Below, one piece after another: positions 18,304-22,247 of a DNA stretch of 22,247 nt (positions are counted from its first letter, which is position 1; every line of letters begins with the position of its first letter). The notes beneath the pieces are model-generated. The model did not search any database. It was not told where the DNA came from and saw only the letters and a program-made list of their open reading frames with translations. The DNA lies in assembly GCA_003693705.1 (NCBI GenBank), contig RBZT01000570.1, forward strand, positions 1 to 22,247, written 5' to 3'. A program made the translations under genes and the position numbers. This stretch comes from Polymyxa betae (lineage: Eukaryota > Endomyxa > Phytomyxea > Plasmodiophorida > Plasmodiophoridae).

Positions 18304-18546
18304 ATGAATTTGCCGTCTGGCTCTATTACTTTTGCAGATCTCAGGATTCTTGCCGTCCTGATGTACCTAAAGCTCTACAATTCAATCAACATATTCTTGA
18401 ACATTTCAGGGTCAAATATGACACCATATAACAAAGGTGAGAAGGCGCTGCATCTCCCTACTCGTATTAACCAGTTCTCAGATAAATTTCTTCCTGAAGA
18501 TGAAATCAACGTTGACGATTCGTTCGCTCGTTTCGAGGATAGCTAA
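18304..18546 (+). CDS. Hypothetical ORF, 80 aa
   Basis: Starts MNLPSGSITFADLRILAVLM, contains a hydrophobic patch and ends FARFEDS. Same frame as the ORFs at 17827 and 18610. A TTTTGCAG at about 18331-18338 could be an acceptor, giving an exon DLRILAVLMYLKLYNSIN.... No domain recognised. Confidence 0.2.
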   Translation: MNLPSGSITFADLRILAVLMYLKLYNSINIFLNISGSNMTPYNKGEKALHLPTRINQFSDKFLPEDEINVDDSFARFEDS

Positions 18547-18609
18547 TGCTCTCATCAATCATATCTTTAAAAAACTGAATTCAGAACCCGACGACAACGA
18601 CAGCCTGAG

Positions 18610-18897
18610 TTGATTGTCGGTCAGGGCTTGTTCGAGGATTATCTCGGTGATGACGATTATGATGATGACGATCACGACGGCTCTGATTGGGCGAACGATG
18701 ATTGTAATGATTCTTTTTATGAAGAGAACGACGGTTATAATGATGAAGATGACGAAGATTTCTATGATGGCGATGGTCAAGATGTTGATGGAGATTGTGG
18801 TTCATTTTACTCTAATGATGAAGACAATATTGGACAGAACAGAATTCGGAATATTGATGATGGATCAGCTGATACAGAAAGCAATACTACGAGCTGA
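18610..18897 (+). CDS. Strongly acidic low-complexity ORF, 95 aa
   Basis: About half of the residues are Asp or Glu, with Gly, Tyr and Asn (DDDYDDDDHDGSDWANDD and so on). It is encoded by GAT/GAC runs between 18645 and 18800, a near-trinucleotide low-complexity stretch. Acidic tails of this kind occur in many chaperones and chromatin proteins, but could also be a translated microsatellite. Possibly the last exon of the gene that starts at 17827. Confidence 0.3.
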   Translation: MIVGQGLFEDYLGDDDYDDDDHDGSDWANDDCNDSFYEENDGYNDEDDEDFYDGDGQDVDGDCGSFYSNDEDNIGQNRIRNIDDGSADTESNTTS

Positions 18898-19858
18898 TCG
18901 CTATCGCTCTGATGCTGAAGATCATTAATCTATCAATCCATCCACATAGTGATTTATTGCTAAGTTTAGGAAAATACAACAATGAGCGTATAGCTGTGTG
19001 AGACCGAAGATCTCTCACGAGCTGTCTGACGGCCTAGTAAAAGGTTTGAAAAAAACCGGCTGCTATGTAGACACCATGTTGTATTCTGGAGTTATTGGTA
19101 GTAATACCTCTTACGAAAAGTTTTTGGCTTTTGTACAAATACAAAACTGAAAAGTTTTCTAAAACGAAAATAAAAACTCACCGAAAACTTATGAAGAAAA
19201 CAAGCAATTGTTTAAAAAGAATGAAAGAAAATCCGCTTAATAGCGGTCCGAATGGCGGCGGAGGTGGTCCTTGGGGGGAAGTCGTTCCAGCTGCCCGCAG
19301 CTGGGAGGCCACGCAGCCTCCTGTCAATCCTTCGTTGTCTGTGACTGAGTCCGAGAGGCTGGAGCAGACTTCTCGCCTCCCAACATCACATCTCTTTGAA
19401 GTCTGCCACGAGCGTCGAATATCTTACAGCAGAGTCTCTAAAGAACCTGACTATAGATAGGCACTGCTAGATCGACTTCTTCATATTATCAGGATCGTCA
19501 ATCGAAAGGGGACTTCAACTGGTAAAGAGGGTGGATTCGGATGTGCCAGAGTGGGTGCTGGTGAAAATCCTGTTAAAGAATTGAGGCGAAAAAGAACGGA
19601 TTTATTCCTTGACTGAGTCCGGGAGGGAGAGCAGCCTTCTAGCCTCCCATAATATGATCTGACAGTGTTGTCACGCAGGTTTTTTTTGTTTAAACATTCG
19701 AAGGTTTTTATTGGGTTTAAACATAAACAATGTTTAAATGTTGTTACAAAAAACAATAAAAACATGGGTAATAAAAACATGGTCTTTATATGCGCAAGGC
19801 AGTCCGTGGATCATGTCAGTCTCTTGAAATCATATTTCGTCTTTGTCATCGAGCTGCA
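18898..19858. other. Spacer upstream of the hAT transposase with a dispersed repeat pair
   Basis: No convincing gene. A 121-codon plus ORF (19095-19460) is Lys/Gly-rich with no domain. An imperfect 45-base direct repeat occurs at 19342 and 19610 (TGACTGAGTCCG...CCTCCCA). The AT-rich part 19660-19790 could be the transposon's 5' non-coding end; I cannot identify a terminal inverted repeat. Confidence 0.35.
19342..19654 (+). repeat. Imperfect 45-bp direct repeat, 268 bp apart
   Basis: Copy 1 at 19342-19384 and copy 2 at about 19610-19651. Both have TGACTGAGTCCG, GAGCAG, CTTCT and end in GCCTCCCA. GGGAGG and CCTCCC within copy 2 are self-complementary. Confidence 0.6.
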
Positions 19859-21054
19859 ATGTCGTCTCGAAAACAAGCTGTTGGTCGCCCTGCATCGGAA
19901 TGCAGATTGCATTTTATCAAGTTGAACGAAATGTGCAATAATTCGCAGTATTGGCATCATTGCTCTCATTGTGAACGCGCACACAAAGAAAACCCGGAAT
20001 CTGTGGATCCACCACAGAAGATTATCGGTCGCAAAAAAGCCTTCGAATCTCGTCTTCGCGATTGTGAGCATTATGCTGCCGTCGCCGCCACTCCTCTCGG
20101 AGCTGTGGCGATATCTGCTCCTCAATCTCAATCAATTGCGACCTCAACTGCCGCTTCTGCTCCATCCAACAGTAATAAGCGATTCCGCCAGTCGACAATC
20201 AATTCATATTGTCCGGCTCCTTTGGATACTCATAATATAGCTTCGTTTCACAATCTTCTGTTGGAGTTCCAAGCGGAAAATAATCTCCCAGCAAACTTTA
20301 TCAGTCGCCCGTCGACTAAACGGCTTTTTGAGTTTGCTAATCTACAATGTGCAAGAAATTTACCCAGCCGCCACGACCTTGGAGGTAAAATTTTGGACGC
20401 TTATTCTTCAGCAGCTTCCGCTGCCGACATCAACGCTCTTCGTACTGAACAAACAGCTGATTTGCGTGTTAACTTGCTCACGGACGCATGGGAGAACATC
20501 GCTCGGTCCCATATCATGGCTGTTCAGCTCAGTCTGAACGGTGTCATTTTGACTTACGATGCGTCAGTACTATCAGATCGCCAAGACGGGCTTGCCATAG
20601 CCGAGTTATTAGAAACACTTCTGATCCGTATGCAGCAGGAAGGTTGGAGCGTTGGCTCCGTTGTTACCGACAACGCGGGTAACTGCGGTCGAGCCAGGCG
20701 AATTCTTGCTCTGCGCTGGCCGAAAATGATTTTCCTTTTCTGTTTCGCCCACCAGGTAAATCTTTTGGTCAAGGACGTCATTAACGCGTCTTTCAAAGTT
20801 ATCGCGAAAGAAGCCTATGATATCGTGGTGTGCCTGAACAGATCAACTGCAAAATGGCTGCCGCGTCTGCGCGACATTATGGAATCTGTATATGGCGTCC
20901 ATTTCTCGTTGATTCTAATGGCGGACACGCGTTGGAACTCAATGCAGGCAATGTTTGCGTCTCTGCTTCGAGTAGAGACTGCACTGAGAATGTTTTTTAT
21001 GCGCTGGGGCGGAAAGTCCGAATTCCCGATGGCTTTGACGGGACTGCAGACGGA
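19859..21054 (+). mobile_element. hAT-family transposase gene, 3'-truncated
   Basis: From ATG 19859 about 399 codons before the join with unrelated sequence (the frame drifts on to 21169). Residues 30-72 are BED-zinc-finger-like (YWHHCSHCE ... LRDCEHY). Residues 207-308 match the hAT/DUF659 core: LLTDAWENIARSHI with the first catalytic Asp (209), VVTDNAGNCGRAR with the second Asp (271), then FCFAHQVNLLVKD (C-x2-H). DTRWNS at 356-361 is also typical of hAT. The third catalytic acid and the C-terminal hATC dimerisation domain, which should take some 200 more residues, are missing: homology stops at a TAGGGTAAACCCT dyad at 21055. An upstream in-frame start at 19790 is possible but has no ATG. 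The element is presumably unable to move by itself. Terminal repeats were not found. Confidence 0.85.
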
Positions 21055-21067
21055 TAGGGTAAACCCT
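21055..21067. repeat. Inverted telomere-like dyad at transposon/F-box junction
   Basis: TAGGGTAAACCCT, two half units facing outward, followed by the second dyad CCCTGGTCCAGGG (21064-21076). TAA in the dyad closes the upstream side of the F-box frame. Confidence 0.7.
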
Positions 21068-21073
21068 GGTCCA

Positions 21074-21133
21074 GGGGGCGGCCTCCTCCGATGCTATCGG
21101 CGTCGTACCGGCTCCGGGGGCGGCCTCCTCCGA
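21074..21133 (+). repeat. 18-bp direct repeat, 42 bp apart, in frame
   Basis: GGGGGCGGCCTCCTCCGA at 21074-21091 and 21116-21133, perfect. It encodes GAASSD twice at the start of the F-box pseudogene frame. Confidence 0.8.
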
Positions 21134-21870
21134 CGAGACGACCTTCGATTTCGAACTTCTCCGGTCTGATCTCCAGTTCAAGATCACGAACAATCTGGTC
21201 CGTTCGCCCACGGACTTGTGCCATCTCGCTCTCGCATGCCGCCTGTGGCTGCCCGCGTTCCGCGCCGGCGCCGTCCACACCCTGTTCGAATCGGCCGCGA
21301 CCCCGGACTTCCTGATCCCCGAACTGATCCAGGCGCTGGACGAACTGATCCGGCACGATCCCAATCCCGGGCGCTGGTCCTGGATGGGCTGCGCCCGCAA
21401 CAGGTCCTGGGCCTGTACCACCAGATCATGCTGGGGGATTCGCTCTCCTGAAACACGGAAGCGATCGCCGAAATGTTACGGACTTTGATCTCCGGCTGGG
21501 GCCTCGCTGTACTGAACAATGAGACATCGCTGTATAATAAGACCCACCATCGAGATGAGAAATTCGCACTTTCGGACTTGATCGCATCCGTTCCGCATCA
21601 ATCTATTCCAGATTGTATTATTGAGACTCTCAATCGCTGGGTCGATAACGTGCCTCAATCGAGGCGAGTCTGGCGACTTCCATCGCTCAGGCCGCGCTTC
21701 CGTCGATCTCCTGCTAATCGGTCTCATACTACTGACGAGGACCCCCGTCTGCGCACTCCGTAAACGTTACCCCGCTCCGTTCTGCTACCTGCATACGGAC
21801 ATTTTCCGTGCCATCACCCATCTCCTGAGCAGTTTCCCCAGTCAGTCACATCCGCTCGCCGATCCGCGAG

Positions 21871-21895
21871 CCGTACTGGCTCTGCGCCAGTACGG
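21871..21895. repeat. Perfect 10-bp hairpin made of two GTACTGGC words
   Basis: CCGTACTGGC, a 5-base loop TCTGC, then GCCAGTACGG. The arms are fully complementary. It lies in the protein-like part of the F-box pseudogene (coding AVLALRQYG). Confidence 0.85.
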
Positions 21896-22022
21896 CGTCG
21901 TGTTCGACTTGCGCACTTTCATCAGCTATGTTGAAGTCTCGCCAGAGTCCGTGGCGGATCTCGTCCCTCTGTTGAGCATCTCGTCACCGTCCGAGGTCCT
22001 GTCCACGTGTCATGCCCATTGA

Positions 22023-22247
22023 GCATGACAGTACTCGCAGCCGCCCAGCCGACCACCAGGCAGTCGTACTGGCCCTTCCTGAGGGGCTGCGCAGAGGGCT
22101 GCGCCCCTGCTGACGATTCCTATAGGGGAAGAGCCCTAACTGTCACGGACTGCGCGGGTCCCCTCGTCTCCCTACTATGAATGGCGAGGAGCGGCCTCCA
22201 CGCAACCATTCCGATCAACTCCAAAATTCATACGTTTCTCATCTCGT
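22023..22247. other. Spacer at window end
   Basis: GTACTGGC at 22066 followed by GGGGCTGCGCAGAGGGCTGCG, a 10-base GGGCTGCGC word repeated in tandem (22083 and 22095), and a CCCTAA at 22134. No gene seen. Confidence 0.4.

Larger units (their letters stand above)
21063..22022 (+). pseudogene. F-box-family gene, frame-broken
   Basis: Reading from 21063 gives two copies of GAASSD, then FDFELLRSDLQFKITNNLVR and TDLCHLALACRLWLPAF, an F-box-like pattern, then TPDFLIPELIQALDELIRHD, which resembles the gene at the window start. Near 21369 the frame must shift by one base (the protein-like reading continues as ALVLDGLRPQQVLGLYHQIM in another frame), a TGA interrupts at 21449, and a further change of frame is needed around 21655-21715 to reach the last readable part (YLHTDIFRAITHLL, VLALRQYGVVFDLRTFISYV), which ends with TGA 22020-22022. 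No ATG or signal peptide is present upstream, where the transposon joins. Introns could explain one break, but no GT...AG pair fits at 21369. Confidence 0.65.

Noticed and set aside
18559-18805. Minus-strand ORFs made of Ile/Val or His/Arg/Asn runs
   Set aside because: Translation of the GAT-type low-complexity stretch in other frames.
498-21067. A true chromosome end or telomere array
   Set aside because: No tract exceeds about three units, orientations are mixed, and genes lie on both sides.
21360-21375. Programmed frameshift in the F-box gene
   Set aside because: No slippery heptamer seen, and a nonsense codon plus further frame change follow, so decay is simpler.
20939-21421. Minus-strand ORFs of 160 and 119 codons
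   Set aside because: Antisense to the transposase end and the F-box frame; Arg/Ser/Gly-rich composition typical of GC-rich shadows.
21440-21455. Reassigned TGA codon as an explanation for the stops in the F-box gene and at the GT61-A join
   Set aside because: GT61-B ends cleanly at TGA (16001-16003) with a poly(A) signal just after, so TGA works as a stop here.

Overview
The window is nuclear DNA from a eukaryote. The best-supported genes are split by introns with GT...AG ends at positions shared between paralogs, AATAAA signals lie at or just after stop codons, one end carries a hAT transposase, and there is no bacterial operon structure. About twenty short tracts of the plant/alga/protist telomere unit TTTAGGG (CCCTAAA) are scattered through the interior. 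That suggests a protist or alga with TTTAGGG telomeres; I cannot name the species.

Layout. Positions 1-305 hold the 5' part of a minus-strand F-box-like protein with an N-terminal signal peptide. 306-2597 has no convincing gene. 2598-3104 encodes a SIAH-like RING protein with a signal peptide and membrane segments. 4359-4953 is a two-exon gene of unknown function on the minus strand. 4998-5312 is a decayed 3' fragment of the glycosyltransferase-like gene that is intact at 9756-10769 (called GT-X here). 5622-7248 (minus) and 13640-16003 (plus) are two six-exon paralogs of glycosyltransferase family 61, each giving 1326 coding bases in my models, with five introns at matching places. 7401-7778 is a two-copy 189-bp repeat followed by about 1.2 kb of T-rich DNA. 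16.7-18.9 kb holds half a RING-H2 domain, a two-copy 137-bp repeat, a head-to-head pair of small membrane proteins and a strongly acidic ORF. 19859-21054 is a truncated hAT transposase that joins, at an inverted telomere-like dyad, a frame-broken relative of the first F-box gene.

How the genes relate. GT-X and both GT61 proteins look like type II membrane enzymes with a lumenal catalytic domain, consistent with a Golgi glycan-building gene group that has been duplicated and partly decayed. The F-box and RING proteins carry signal peptides or membrane anchors, which is unusual for F-box proteins.

The most interesting signal is the telomere-like tracts. In both GT61 genes the same 50-51 base intron ends in this motif: CCCTAAC/CCTAAC looks like the branch site and TTTAG|GG is the splice acceptor. 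Elsewhere the tracts supply or abut stop codons, and one marks the transposon/F-box junction. Two other over-represented words are GTACTGGC (9 exact copies, including a perfect hairpin) and TACGTTAC (9 exact copies, several in introns or at splice donors).
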